Translations under genes and position numbers: made by a program
Source: Reyranella sp.
GTDB taxonomy: Bacteria; Pseudomonadota; Alphaproteobacteria; Reyranellales; Reyranellaceae
Assembly (NCBI GenBank): GCA_029946105.1
Contig: JAQSDW010000240.1
Location: 22,350 to 86,349, forward strand
DNA: 64,000 nucleotides
Direction: 5' to 3'
Notes under the pieces: generated by a model
Seen by the model: only the letters and a program-made list of their open reading frames with translations
What the model was told of the DNA's origin: nothing
The model's database searches: none
In this document: positions 8,556-18,706 of the stretch, in pieces
Position numbering within the stretch: position 1 is the stretch's first letter
How the letters are laid out: the number at the start of each line of letters is the position of its first letter

Positions 8556-9419
8556 TTAGCGGCGCTGCCGTGCCTTGTAGGCGAGCCAGGCGATGATCGC
8601 GTCGATGTTGGCATCGCTCAGGTTGGCTTCGTCGAACGCCGGCATCTTCTGCTCGGGCCAGGCCCGGACCGACGATGGATTGCGCAGGTATTTCCTGAGC
8701 GCCGCCGGCTGGAAATAATCGACCGGATTCATCGGCCGGGCGAGATCCGGACCTTGTTCGCCTTCGCCCTCGCCGTTGAAGCGATGACAGGCCATGCAGA
8801 CGGCCACGAAGCGGTCGAGACCACGCCGGATCGGATCGGTGGCGGGAACGTCGGCGGCGACGGCGAGGCCGGGCCAGCGCTTGAACGGACTGTCGGTGAT
8901 CGTGAGTGCTGCGAGATGATAGGCCCAGTATTCGCTGCTGATCTCAGCGCGCGTTCCGCCTCGCCAGACGATGTAGAAGGGCCCGGCGCTTCCCTTTGTC
9001 GTGCCCGGGATCGCGGGCCAGGGCACGGACGGATCCTCGACCGCCAGAAAAGCCTGCGCGCTGGAGCGTGCCGCGTTCACCAACAGATCGGCCGGGATGC
9101 TGACCGAAAAATTGTCGTCGGTACGGGCCTGCACATAGTCGTCGTCTCCGATCCTGGTCCCTTTCAGGAATTCGGAGACCGCGATGGCGCGGTAGGTCAT
9201 CGCGCGCCGGTAGACCGGATCGTAGGAGACGGTGACGCTCTGCAGCCGAGGATCGGCCAGAAGCTCCCTCCGGGAAATGGTCCGGGACGTGCCCCTGTCG
9301 GTGACGGTGAGGGACGGTGTTTGGGTCTGAGTCTGGGCTTGGATCTGGGCCTGGGACTCGCGGCCATGAAAGCAAGCGAGACCTGCCACCAGAGTAAACG
9401 CCAGCAGCAGGGCCCGCAT
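8556..9419 (-). CDS. Periplasmic c-type cytochrome fused to a molybdopterin-oxidoreductase-like domain
   Basis: This 287-residue protein has a signal peptide (about 1-23). Residues about 36-175 resemble the small molybdopterin-binding (sulfite-oxidase-like) domain: LTVTDRG, a SRRELLADPRLQSVTVSYDP block and GPFYIVWRGG. The C-terminal part is a monohaem cytochrome c with C208-M-A-C211-H212 and a likely methionine ligand in QKMPAF (M260). No cysteine stands in the first domain after the signal peptide, so the usual molybdenum ligand is absent and that domain may bind no cofactor. Residues 24-35 are a short Gln/Thr-rich repeat. It ends after a 287-base gap beyond lysR and lies 4 bases downstream of the enolase-superfamily gene, so it may be translated with it. 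Confidence 0.8.
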   Translation of the reverse strand: MRALLLAFTLVAGLACFHGRESQAQIQAQTQTQTPSLTVTDRGTSRTISRRELLADPRLQSVTVSYDPVYRRAMTYRAIAVSEFLKGTRIGDDDYVQARTDDNFSVSIPADLLVNAARSSAQAFLAVEDPSVPWPAIPGTTKGSAGPFYIVWRGGTRAEISSEYWAYHLAALTITDSPFKRWPGLAVAADVPATDPIRRGLDRFVAVCMACHRFNGEGEGEQGPDLARPMNPVDYFQPAALRKYLRNPSSVRAWPEQKMPAFDEANLSDANIDAIIAWLAYKARQRR

Positions 9420-9423
9420 CCGC

Positions 9424-10542
9424 TCAGCCCTTCAGCCGCTGCCCGCCGATCCGGCAGTCCTTCAGGATTTCGGGCCGGAAGGCGAGGCCGTGGCCCGGCC
9501 GCTCGGGCGGGCTCATGGTGCCGTTCTTCGACGGCAGCACCGGCTCGATCCAGAGATCGTCGTTCCAGTCCATGTATTCGAGATAGCTGGCGTTGGGGAT
9601 CGAGGCCATTACATGGACCATCGTTTCATGGAAAAGGTGCGGGGCGATGCGGATACCCCACGGCTCGGCCGCGGCGGCAATCTTGCGCAGCTCGCTATAA
9701 CCACCGCGCATCGGGTCGGGCTGCAGGATCGGCGTGCTCGGATGCTCGAAGAAGGGCCGCAGGTCGTTGCGGCCAAAATGGCTCTCGCCCCCGACGATGC
9801 GGGTCTTGAGGGCGGCGGCGATGCGCCGGTAGCCGGCGAAGTCCTCGGCGACCACCGGCTCCTCCAGCCAGTAGGGATCGAACTCGTCGATGCGGTGGCC
9901 GGCCTGGATGGCGGTGTCGGCGTCCCAGCCCATGTTGACGTCGATCATGATCTCGACGCCGCCGCCCATCGCCTCGCGCATCGCCTTCACGTTCTCGACG
10001 TCCTCGCGCCACGGCCGGATGTGCGCCACCTGCATCTTGATGGCCGTCAGGCCCTGGGCGGTGAATTCCCTGGCGCGGGCGATCATGCCGTCGCGGCCGA
10101 GGCCGCGGAAACAGCCCGAGCCGTAGGCGGCGACTTCGGTGCGGGCCGCACCCCACAGCCGGAACAGCGGCAGGGAGGCGCGCTTGCCGACTATGTCCCA
10201 CAGCGCCATGTCGACGGCACTCTGGGCGAACACGGTGACGCCCATGCGGCCCAGCCAGAAATTGCTCTTGTAGAGCGTCTGCCAGATCGCCTCGACCTCG
10301 GTCGCATCGCGGCCGATCACATGGGGTGCAATCAGCTCCTTCACGCAGGCATCGAGCGTGTGCAGCCCGCCGCGCAATGGCATCAGGTAGCTCATGCCTA
10401 TAAGGCCGCCCTGGGTTTCGATCTCGAGCACGAAGATATCGCGCTTGGACACCGAGAGGATGCCGGCGGCCGGCGCGCCGCCGCGCCACGGTACCTGGAG
10501 GAGGGTCGTGCGCAGTTCGGTAATGGTGGTGGCCGTGGTCAT
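9424..10542 (-). CDS. Mandelate racemase/muconate-lactonizing-type enolase superfamily enzyme
   Basis: The ATG at 10542, with GAAGGA upstream and a 4-base ATGA overlap with the previous gene's stop, gives 372 residues. Enolase-superfamily residues are visible: K169 in AIKMQV, metal ligands D201 (MIDVN), E227 (WLEEP) and E253 (GGES), and H302 (APHLFHE). The enzyme removes a proton next to a carboxylate, so it is a sugar-acid dehydratase, racemase or cycloisomerase. The K-x-Q rather than K-x-K motif argues against the best-known muconate enzymes. Exact substrate is unknown. The cytochrome gene follows 4 bases downstream. Confidence 0.88.
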   Translation of the reverse strand: MTTATTITELRTTLLQVPWRGGAPAAGILSVSKRDIFVLEIETQGGLIGMSYLMPLRGGLHTLDACVKELIAPHVIGRDATEVEAIWQTLYKSNFWLGRMGVTVFAQSAVDMALWDIVGKRASLPLFRLWGAARTEVAAYGSGCFRGLGRDGMIARAREFTAQGLTAIKMQVAHIRPWREDVENVKAMREAMGGGVEIMIDVNMGWDADTAIQAGHRIDEFDPYWLEEPVVAEDFAGYRRIAAALKTRIVGGESHFGRNDLRPFFEHPSTPILQPDPMRGGYSELRKIAAAAEPWGIRIAPHLFHETMVHVMASIPNASYLEYMDWNDDLWIEPVLPSKNGTMSPPERPGHGLAFRPEILKDCRIGGQRLKG

Positions 10543-10838
10543 CGCTGGGGTTCCTTCGGGACAGTATTCTTTTCGAGGCTGCAATGCTGGCAGCGCTGGC
10601 GCGACAGGAAGCCCAGCCCGTCCTTCTGGAAGGCCAGGAAGCGCTCCCGGCAGCGCGGGCAGCGGAAGTCGTAGAACCGGTAGGCGGCGACCATGATGCC
10701 GACCAGGCACCCGCCGACGACCAGCGGATCGGGCCAGAGCCGCAGGCTCGCCAAGAGGATGACGACCACCGCCAGTATCGAAAATATCCGCGACCGGCGG
10801 TCCTGCCAGGCTTTACTGTAGCGCTCGTTTTCGGTCAC
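10539..10838 (-). CDS. Small membrane protein with C-terminal zinc ribbon
   Basis: The 99 residues contain two adjacent hydrophobic segments (about 19-33 and 37-52) and then CPRC and CQHC pairs at about 61-64 and 83-86, a likely zinc ribbon facing the cytoplasm. The family is not recognised. Its stop codon overlaps the start of the enolase-superfamily gene by 4 bases, so translation is coupled. It is divergent from cimA, whose start is about 60 bases away. Confidence 0.72.
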   Translation of the reverse strand: MTENERYSKAWQDRRSRIFSILAVVVILLASLRLWPDPLVVGGCLVGIMVAAYRFYDFRCPRCRERFLAFQKDGLGFLSRQRCQHCSLEKNTVPKEPQR

Positions 10839-10897
10839 TTCCGTTGCCTCTTTCCCGGCCTATCATTATGGGGGGCGAACACTATGATGCGGGCCGC

Positions 10898-12487
<1,590 letters not shown>

Positions 12488-12505
<18 letters not shown>

Positions 12506-12533
12506 CAGCATCCACCGGCGGAGCCGGCGTAGC
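12488..12533 (+). repeat. Direct repeat of 19 bases across the cimA stop codon
   Basis: CCGGCGGAGCCGGCGTAGC occurs at 12488-12506 and again at 12515-12533, a 27-base period. The first copy contains the cimA stop. The second recreates the same Pro-Ala-Glu-Pro-Ala-stop in the same frame. Each copy can fold as CCGGC-GGA-GCCGG. Confidence 0.7.
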
Positions 12534-12537
12534 TGCC

Positions 12538-13734
12538 ATGCCCACCTCCCGGTTGACCTCACCGGGGGGCAGGCAGACCATATATAGCGTGCGAGACGGA
12601 GAGCATCTGGAGCCCAAGGCGCCACCGATCGCGATTGCCGCAGCACGGCGATCGCGCGTGTCCGGTCGCGCGCTCGCCCGGCTCTTCATGTGGTTGCTGC
12701 CGGTCCTGGCGCTGGTCGTGGGACTTTTTGCCTGGCTGACGGCGGGCCGCTACGTCAGCACCGACAACGCCTATATCAAAGGCGACCGGGCCCTGATCGC
12801 CACTGAGTTGAGCGGCATCATCGTCGAGGTGCCGGTGAAGGAGAACCAAGCCGTGTCGCGCGGCCAGCTCCTGCTGAAGCTCGACGACCAGGCCTATCGC
12901 CTGGCGCTCACCCGCATCGAGGCTGAACTCGAGACGACACGCTCCGAGATCCGCGGTCTGCGCGCGCAATGGCGCGTCAAGCGCGAGGAAATCAAGGCGG
13001 CGCTCAGCCAGGAAGTCTATGCCCAGACCGACTTCGACCGTCAGTCGGGCCTCGCCGAACGCAAGTTCGCCTCGGCCCAGAAGCTCGAGGAGGCGCGCCT
13101 CGCGCTCGACGTCGCGCGCCAGCGCATCTCCGCGGCGCAGGAGGACCTCACCCGCATCGAGGCAGCTCTCGCGGGCGACCCCAAGATCCGTGTCGACGAT
13201 CATCCCAAGGTCAAGCAGATGATCGCCGCCCGCGAGGAGGCACTGTTGCGGCTGCGCCGCACCACCATCGAAGCGCCGCTCGACGGCATCGTCGCCAAGC
13301 GACCGGTGCCGGGCAGCTACGCCACTGCCGGCACGCCGGTCATGATCGTGGTTGCCGACACCGATCTCTGGATCGAGGCCAACTTCAAGGAGACCGAACT
13401 CACGCTCGTGCGTCCCGGCCAGAAGGCGATCATCCACGTCGACACCTATCCCGATGCCGACTGCACCGGCTCGGTCGCCAGCATCTCGCAGGCGACGGGG
13501 GCGGAGTTCGCCGTGTTGCCACCGCAGAACGCCTCGGGCAACTGGGTAAAGGTCGTCCAGCGCATTCCGGTGCGCATCGCCGTGCTATGCCGCGACGGCG
13601 ATCCGCCGCTCAGGGTCGGCATGAGCACGACGGTCGAGATCGACACCGGCCACAGCCGCTCGATGGGCGGCCTGCTGGCGGGCCTCGGCAAGACCTTCGG
13701 CCTGTCGAGCGCCTCGGCCACCGCGAAACCATGA
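12538..13734 (+). CDS. HlyD/EmrA-family membrane fusion protein of a multidrug export pump
   Basis: The ATG at 12538 gives 398 residues; a GTG at 12589 is an alternative and would shorten the cytoplasmic N-terminus. There is one transmembrane segment at about 50-73, then YVSTDNAYIKGDRALIATEL, the EmrA/HlyD start of the first biotinyl-lipoyl half. A long helical hairpin (about 115-215) follows, and then the second lipoyl half and beta-barrel (FKETELTLVRPGQKAIIHVD). It bridges an inner membrane pump to an outer membrane channel. The DHA2 transporter gene begins 25 bases later, completing an EmrAB-type pair. No outer membrane channel gene is in the window. Confidence 0.88.
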   Translation: MPTSRLTSPGGRQTIYSVRDGEHLEPKAPPIAIAAARRSRVSGRALARLFMWLLPVLALVVGLFAWLTAGRYVSTDNAYIKGDRALIATELSGIIVEVPVKENQAVSRGQLLLKLDDQAYRLALTRIEAELETTRSEIRGLRAQWRVKREEIKAALSQEVYAQTDFDRQSGLAERKFASAQKLEEARLALDVARQRISAAQEDLTRIEAALAGDPKIRVDDHPKVKQMIAAREEALLRLRRTTIEAPLDGIVAKRPVPGSYATAGTPVMIVVADTDLWIEANFKETELTLVRPGQKAIIHVDTYPDADCTGSVASISQATGAEFAVLPPQNASGNWVKVVQRIPVRIAVLCRDGDPPLRVGMSTTVEIDTGHSRSMGGLLAGLGKTFGLSSASATAKP

Positions 13735-13759
13735 CCGGCCAGGTTACGACAGGTAGGCC

Positions 13760-15262
13760 ATGACGATCGATCCGGCGGTGCGGCGCCGGCGCGGGCTGAT
13801 CACGCTCGTGGTCATGTCGGCCACCATCATGCATGCGCTCGACGGCACCATTGCCAACGTGGCGCTGCCCAACATCCAGGGCTCGCTGTCGGCGACGCAG
13901 GAGCAGGTCTCCTGGGTGGTGACGTCCTACATCGTGGCCTCGGCCATCATGACGCCGTTTGCGGGTTTCTGCGCGACGCGCTTTGGCCTCCGTCGCACGC
14001 TGTCGACCTGCGTGATCGGCTTCACCATCGTGTCGATGCTGTGCGGTGCCGCCCAGACGCTCGACCAGCTCGTGCTGTTTCGTGCCCTGCAAGGCGGTTT
14101 TGGCGCGGCGCTCGTGCCGGTCTCCCAGGCCATCATGATGGACACCTATCCGCGCGAGGAGCAGGGCAAGGCGATGGCGATGTGGGGTGTCGGCACCATG
14201 ATCGGCCCGATCGTCGGTCCGTCTCTTGGTGGCTGGCTGACCGACGAACTCTCCTGGCGCTGGGTATTCTACGTCAACCTGCCGGTCGGCCTGCTCTGCG
14301 CCTTCGGCATCCTGGTGCTGGTGCGCGACAGCATCCACGACCGGCCGCGGCCCTTCGACATGCTGGGCTTTGCCCTGCTGGCGATCTCCATCGGCACCTT
14401 CCAACTCATGCTCGACCGCGGTCACCAGCTCGACTGGTTCGATTCGCCCGAGATCATCGTCGAGACGGTGGTGGCGGGCGTAGCCTTCGGCATGTTCCTG
14501 ATCCACACACTGACCGCCAACCAGCCGTTCCTGTCGCGCGACCTCTTCAGGGACCGCAACCTCACCGTGGGCCTGGTCTTCACCGCGCTCGCCGGCCTGG
14601 TGCTGATCGTCTCGGCCACGCTGATGCCGCCGTTCCTTCAGCAGCTCAAGGGCTATCCGGTGTTCACCACCGGCATCGTGCTGGCGCCACGCGGCGCCGG
14701 CATGATGGTGGCGATGATGATCGTGTCGCGCCTGATCGGCCGCTTCGACGCACGCTGGCTGATCTTCGCCGGTCTCGTGCTCTGCGCCTTCTCGCTGTGG
14801 GAGATGTCGCTGTTCAACCTCGAGGTCAGCGAGAGCCAGATCATCTGGAACGGCGTTTGGCTGGGCTTCGGCCTTGGCCTCGTGTTCCCGCCGCTCACCA
14901 CCCTCACCTTCGCCACCTTGCCGCTGAGACTTCGCACCGAGGGCGCGGCGATCAACGCGCTGCTGCGCAACCTCGGTGCCAGCGTCGGCATTGCGGTACT
15001 AGTGTCGCTGCTGGCGCGCAGCACGCAGGAGAACCGCTCCGAGCTTGTCGGGCAGTTCACGCCCTATAGTGGCGGCTGGCCGTTCGGTGCGGTCATGCCG
15101 GGGGCCGATTCGACGATGCTCGCGGTCTGGGATCTCGAGATCAACCGCCAGGCGGCGATGATCGGCTATCTCAACGATTTCCGCGCCATGACGATCTGCA
15201 CCGTGATCGTCATGCCGCTGCTCTTCCTGATGCGTAAACAGACCTTCCTGCCCTCCCGCTAG
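13760..15262 (+). CDS. DHA2-family MFS drug exporter (EmrB/QacA type)
   Basis: This 500-residue protein has about 14 hydrophobic segments. Motif elements of DHA2 antiporters are present: MHALDGTIANVALPNIQGSL after helix 1, TRFGLRRTL in the first cytoplasmic loop, and GPIVGPSLGGWLTDELSWRW (motif C region). It exports hydrophobic or cationic compounds by proton antiport together with the EmrA-like protein encoded just upstream. Its substrate cannot be told. trmJ follows 17 bases after the stop. No regulator is adjacent. Confidence 0.92.
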   Translation: MTIDPAVRRRRGLITLVVMSATIMHALDGTIANVALPNIQGSLSATQEQVSWVVTSYIVASAIMTPFAGFCATRFGLRRTLSTCVIGFTIVSMLCGAAQTLDQLVLFRALQGGFGAALVPVSQAIMMDTYPREEQGKAMAMWGVGTMIGPIVGPSLGGWLTDELSWRWVFYVNLPVGLLCAFGILVLVRDSIHDRPRPFDMLGFALLAISIGTFQLMLDRGHQLDWFDSPEIIVETVVAGVAFGMFLIHTLTANQPFLSRDLFRDRNLTVGLVFTALAGLVLIVSATLMPPFLQQLKGYPVFTTGIVLAPRGAGMMVAMMIVSRLIGRFDARWLIFAGLVLCAFSLWEMSLFNLEVSESQIIWNGVWLGFGLGLVFPPLTTLTFATLPLRLRTEGAAINALLRNLGASVGIAVLVSLLARSTQENRSELVGQFTPYSGGWPFGAVMPGADSTMLAVWDLEINRQAAMIGYLNDFRAMTICTVIVMPLLFLMRKQTFLPSR

Positions 15263-15279
15263 TCGCGATATAGGGCGGC

Positions 15280-16044
15280 ATGGGACGAGCTTCGAAAGGT
15301 CGCGCGACCGCCACCGCCACGCCGGTGGTCATCCTGGTGCGCCCGCAACTCGGCGAGAATATCGGCATGGCCGCGCGGGCGATGCTGAACTGCGGCCTCG
15401 CGACCCTGCGCCTGGTGGCCCCGCGCGACGGCTGGCCGAACGACCGGGCGCAGCGCGCCGCCTCGGGCGCGGATGTGGTTCTGGAGAACGCCGAGGTGTT
15501 CGACAGCGTGGCCGCCGCCGTGGCCGACCTCGAGAGGGTGGTGGCCACAACGGCGCGCAACCGCGAGCTCAGCCAGCGCATTCTGACGGCGCGCCACGCG
15601 GCCTCGGAGATTCGCGGCTGGATCGGGCAGGGGGACCGGGTCGGTATCCTGTTCGGACCGGAGCGCACCGGGCTCGAGAACGACGACATGGTGCATGCCG
15701 ACACCGCGCTCTCGATCCCGCTCAATCCGCAGTTCTCCTCGCTCAACATCGCCCAGGCCGTGCTGCTGGTCTCTTACGAATGGGCGGCCGCCGGCGATGC
15801 GACGCCGGTCTCGCGCATGGCAGAGCATGCGACGAGGCCCGCGACCAAAGAGGAGCTGCAGAACCTGTTCGACCATCTCGAACGTGCGCTCGACCAGTCG
15901 GGCTTCCTGCGCAACAAGGACATGCGGCCTTCGATGGTGCTCAACCTGCGGGCGCTGCTGCAGCGCGCCGAGATGACCGAGCAGGAAGCGCGCACCTTCC
16001 ACGGCGTCATCAAGTTTCTCTCCAAGAGCAAGCACGAGGAGTAG
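15280..16044 (+). CDS. trmJ: tRNA (cytidine/uridine-2'-O-)-methyltransferase TrmJ
   Basis: This 254-residue SPOUT enzyme methylates the 2'-hydroxyl of residue 32 in the tRNA anticodon loop. Visible motifs are VVILVRPQLGENIGMAARAM (motif 1), GILFGPERTGLENDD (motif 2, knot) and IPLNPQFSSLNIAQAVLL (motif 3, SAM binding). A helical C-terminal extension of about 80 residues, common in TrmJ, follows. It lies between the MFS gene and the OsmC gene; the OsmC ATG is 3 bases after its stop, so these two are probably co-transcribed. Confidence 0.9.
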   Translation: MGRASKGRATATATPVVILVRPQLGENIGMAARAMLNCGLATLRLVAPRDGWPNDRAQRAASGADVVLENAEVFDSVAAAVADLERVVATTARNRELSQRILTARHAASEIRGWIGQGDRVGILFGPERTGLENDDMVHADTALSIPLNPQFSSLNIAQAVLLVSYEWAAAGDATPVSRMAEHATRPATKEELQNLFDHLERALDQSGFLRNKDMRPSMVLNLRALLQRAEMTEQEARTFHGVIKFLSKSKHEE

Positions 16045-16046
16045 CC

Positions 16047-16469
16047 ATGTCCACCACCGCCAAAGTCTCCTGGGTCGAGGGCGCCCTGTTCGTGGCCGAA
16101 GCGGGCAGCGGCCACACGATCACCATGGATGGCTCGCCCGACGTCGGCGGCCGCAACCTGGCGTCGCGGCCGATGGAGGTCGTGCTGATGGGCATGGGCG
16201 GCTGCACCGCGATCGACGTCGTCTCGATGCTGAAGAAGCAGCGCCAGGACATCGAGGGTGTCGAGGTCTCGCTGGTGGCGGAACGTGCCGACGACCACCC
16301 CAAGGTCTTCAATTCGGTGAAGCTGGTCTACACGGTGCGGGGCCGGAAACTGAACAAGGCGCTGATCGAACGCGCCGTCAGCCTGTCGGACGAGAAATAC
16401 TGCTCGGCCACCGCCATGGTGCGAAAGTCGGCGGCAATCACCCATGAAGTGGTGCTGGTCGAGATCTAA
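16047..16469 (+). CDS. OsmC/Ohr-family protein
   Basis: The 140 residues carry the two conserved cysteines of the family, C53 in MGGCTAIDVVSMLKK and C119 in EKYCSATAM. OsmC/YhfA-type proteins are thiol peroxidases or bind related ligands; the GGCTA form fits the general OsmC branch rather than Ohr. ATG 16047 follows the trmJ stop by 2 bases with GAGGAG upstream. The rpsD leader begins after its stop. Confidence 0.88.
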   Translation: MSTTAKVSWVEGALFVAEAGSGHTITMDGSPDVGGRNLASRPMEVVLMGMGGCTAIDVVSMLKKQRQDIEGVEVSLVAERADDHPKVFNSVKLVYTVRGRKLNKALIERAVSLSDEKYCSATAMVRKSAAITHEVVLVEI

Positions 16470-16471
16470 GT

Positions 16472-16616
16472 CATTGATTTCAATGGTAGAACGCCTGCTT
16501 GACTAAGCGGCGTTCGAAAGTATGTTCCGCCCTTCTCCGGAGAACGTGGCCGGGAGCCGTTTCAGGCCCTCGTCCCGCCCCAACCCAAGCGCCTGTAAAC
16601 AGGCGCGACGTGTTGG
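16472..16616 (+). promoter_or_regulatory. Folded region between the OsmC gene and rpsD, possible rpsD leader
   Basis: The 213 bases before rpsD hold four perfect or near-perfect foldbacks. CATTGA-TT-TCAATG is at 16472-16485. GAACGCC-T-GCTT-GACT-AAGC-GGCGTTC is at 16489-16515. The 12-base palindrome TTCTCCGGAGAA is at 16533-16544. GCGCCTGT-AA-ACAGGCGC is at 16589-16606, with CCAAC/GTTGG as an outer stem. None is followed by a T-run. S4 regulates its own operon through mRNA structure in other bacteria, so a translational control element is plausible; this is an inference. Confidence 0.45.
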
Positions 16617-16682
16617 ACCAAGGCCTATCCGGACAACAGCGACCCCAGATGAATCCGGGGCGCAAAACCGATGGAGTGCTGC

Positions 16683-17297
16683 GTGAGCAAGCGCGCGAAT
16701 TCGAAGTACAAGATCGACCGCCGCCTCAGGGTCAACCTGTGGGGCCGTCCCAAGAGCCCGATCAACAAGCGCGAATACGGTCCCGGCCAGCACGGCCAGG
16801 GTCGCACCAAGCCGACCGACTACCGCCTCCAGTTGATGGCCAAGCAGCGCCTCAAGGGCTACTACGGCTCGGTCGGCGAGCGTCAGCTCCGTCGCTATTA
16901 TCTCGAAGCCGTCCGCCGCAAGGGCGACACCGGCGAGAACCTAGTCGAGCTGCTCGAGCGCCGGCTGGACGCGGTCATCTACCGCATGAAGTTCGCCATC
17001 ACCGTCTTCGCTTCGCGTCAGCTCGTGAGCCATGGTCACGTCAAGGTGAACGGCCGCCGAGTGAACATCGCGTCGTATCTCGTGAAGGACAACGACGTCA
17101 TCGAGCTGACCTCGAAGGCCAAGGAAATGGAACGGGTCATCGAGGCCACGCAGACCGCCGAGCGCGACGTGCCGGAGTACGTTTCCGTCGATCACGCCGA
17201 GATGAAGGGCACCTACGTCCGCGGGCCCAAGCTCGCCGACGTGCCCTATCCGGTCCAGATGGAGCCGTCGCTGGTCGTCGAGTACTACAGCCGCTAA
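16683..17297 (+). CDS. rpsD: 30S ribosomal protein S4
   Basis: S4 binds 16S rRNA early in small subunit assembly and helps control decoding accuracy. The GTG at 16683 is preferred because GGAG lies just upstream and it gives the standard 204-residue protein starting (V/M)[14 protein letters not shown]. Conserved blocks are [21 protein letters not shown], the S4 RNA-binding domain ([20 protein letters not shown], then [15 protein letters not shown]) and the C-terminal [17 protein letters not shown]. It is a single-gene unit, as usual in alphaproteobacteria, closed by a strong terminator. Confidence 0.97.
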   Translation: MSKRANSKYKIDRRLRVNLWGRPKSPINKREYGPGQHGQGRTKPTDYRLQLMAKQRLKGYYGSVGERQLRRYYLEAVRRKGDTGENLVELLERRLDAVIYRMKFAITVFASRQLVSHGHVKVNGRRVNIASYLVKDNDVIELTSKAKEMERVIEATQTAERDVPEYVSVDHAEMKGTYVRGPKLADVPYPVQMEPSLVVEYYSR

Positions 17298-17325
17298 TCG
17301 AGGCCTTGGCCTCCGGAAACCGCGA

Positions 17326-17350
17326 AAACCCGCCCTGTGGCGGGTTTTTT
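17326..17350 (+). terminator. Rho-independent terminator after rpsD
   Basis: The 9-bp stem AAACCCGCC / GGCGGGTTT (17326-17334 with 17339-17347) has a CTGT loop and continues into TTTTTT. A smaller hairpin GAGGCC-TT-GGCCTC (17300-17313) precedes it. This is the clearest intrinsic terminator in the window. Confidence 0.92.
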
Positions 17351-17446
17351 GCATTGGAATTCCACGATCCGGCCACGGTTCCGACTGTCCGGCGGCGCAA
17401 GCTGAGCCTATAATTTGCTGGGGATTTGGGGTTGGAGACTTCGACG

Positions 17447-18688
17447 ATGGGGATGGTCCGTCTGGCAGGGTTGGCTGCGGTGGTCGTCGCAGTCTGCGGA
17501 ACTGCCTATGTTTATCGCGATGAAGTGGCTCAGCGCCTGGGCGTCGGCGCCGCTGCCAAAGTCGCGGACCAGGCGCAAGGCAGCCCCGCGTCCATGGCTC
17601 AACCCCCGGGCCGGCGCGGCCGGGCCAACCCGGGCGGGCCGGTACCGGTGGTCATCACGACGGTGACGCCGAAGTCGCTGCCGGTGGTGATCGAAGCCGT
17701 CGGCACGGTGCAGGCCATCGCCTCGATCCAGATCAAGCCGCGCCTCGACAGCCAGATCATGAAGGTCAATGTCGAGGAGGGCGCGCTGGTCAAGGAAGGC
17801 GACCTGCTGTTCGAACTAGACAACCGGACCCTCAAGGCGCAGCTCGGCATGATCGAAGCGCAGATCCGCAAGGACCAGGCGCAGATCGTCCAGGCCAAGC
17901 GCGACACCGAGCGCGCCGACGGCCTGTTGACCAAGGGTGCCGGCACGGTCGTGAATCGCGACACCAGCTTCACGAATCTGAAGTCGTTGGAGGCGCAGCT
18001 CGAGGCCGATGAGGCCAGCAAGCAGAACGTTCTGACGCAGCTCTCCTACACCGAAATCCGCGCGCCGGTATCCGGCCGCATCGGCTCAATCAACTTCAAG
18101 GTCGGCGCCATCGTGCGCCAGAGCGACAACACTGCGACGGCGATTCTCGGCACCATCAACCAGATCGATCCAATCTTCGTGTCGTTCGCCATCCCGCAGG
18201 TGCTGCTGCCCGAACTGCGTGCAGCGATGGCCAAGGGCGCGGTCAAGGTCAACGCCTTCGTGGACGACAACCTGAAGCAGACGGGGGCCATGGCGTTCAT
18301 CGAGAACACTGTCGATCCCAACACCGGCACGGTGACCGCCAAGGCACGCATCGCCAACGCCAACGAAGGCCTGTGGCCCGGCCAGTTCGTCCGCGCCGAG
18401 GTCATTCTGGGCGTCGAGGCCGACGCGCTGTCGCTGCCGTCGGCGGCGGTCCAGCTCGGTCCGCAGGGCCCTTACGTCTTCGTCATCAAGGACAACGTCG
18501 CCGAGCTTCGCCAGATCGAGGTCAAGCGTACGCAGCAGGGCGATTCGATCATCGGCAAGGGCGTTCACTCCGGCGAGGTCGTGGTTGTCGACGGCCAGCT
18601 CCGGCTGGTGAACGGCGCCGCCGTGGCGCCGCGCGGCGTACCCGGCGAACAACCCCGATCCGCGCCGAAGCCACCGCCGCGCGGCTAA
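17447..18688 (+). CDS. RND efflux periplasmic adaptor (membrane fusion protein)
   Basis: The ATG at 17447 has GGAG 9 bases upstream and gives 413 residues with a signal or anchor segment (about 4-20). The proline- and glycine-rich linker PPGRRGRANPGGPVPV leads into the adaptor core: IKPRLDSQIMKVNVEEGALV (first lipoyl half), a helical hairpin, LSYTEIRAPVSGRIGSINFK (second lipoyl half) and a beta-barrel with membrane-proximal domain. It links the RND pump encoded 18 bases downstream to an outer membrane channel of the TolC type, which is not encoded here. It follows the rpsD terminator, so it begins a new transcription unit. Confidence 0.9.
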   Translation: MGMVRLAGLAAVVVAVCGTAYVYRDEVAQRLGVGAAAKVADQAQGSPASMAQPPGRRGRANPGGPVPVVITTVTPKSLPVVIEAVGTVQAIASIQIKPRLDSQIMKVNVEEGALVKEGDLLFELDNRTLKAQLGMIEAQIRKDQAQIVQAKRDTERADGLLTKGAGTVVNRDTSFTNLKSLEAQLEADEASKQNVLTQLSYTEIRAPVSGRIGSINFKVGAIVRQSDNTATAILGTINQIDPIFVSFAIPQVLLPELRAAMAKGAVKVNAFVDDNLKQTGAMAFIENTVDPNTGTVTAKARIANANEGLWPGQFVRAEVILGVEADALSLPSAAVQLGPQGPYVFVIKDNVAELRQIEVKRTQQGDSIIGKGVHSGEVVVVDGQLRLVNGAAVAPRGVPGEQPRSAPKPPPRG

Positions 18689-18706
18689 CCACCGGAGCCC
18701 CTGCCG

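Noticed and set aside
16671..16682. Upstream ATG at 16671 as the rpsD start
   Set aside because: It would add four residues (MECC) not found in S4 proteins. The GTG at 16683 has GGAG at the right distance and gives the standard N-terminus.
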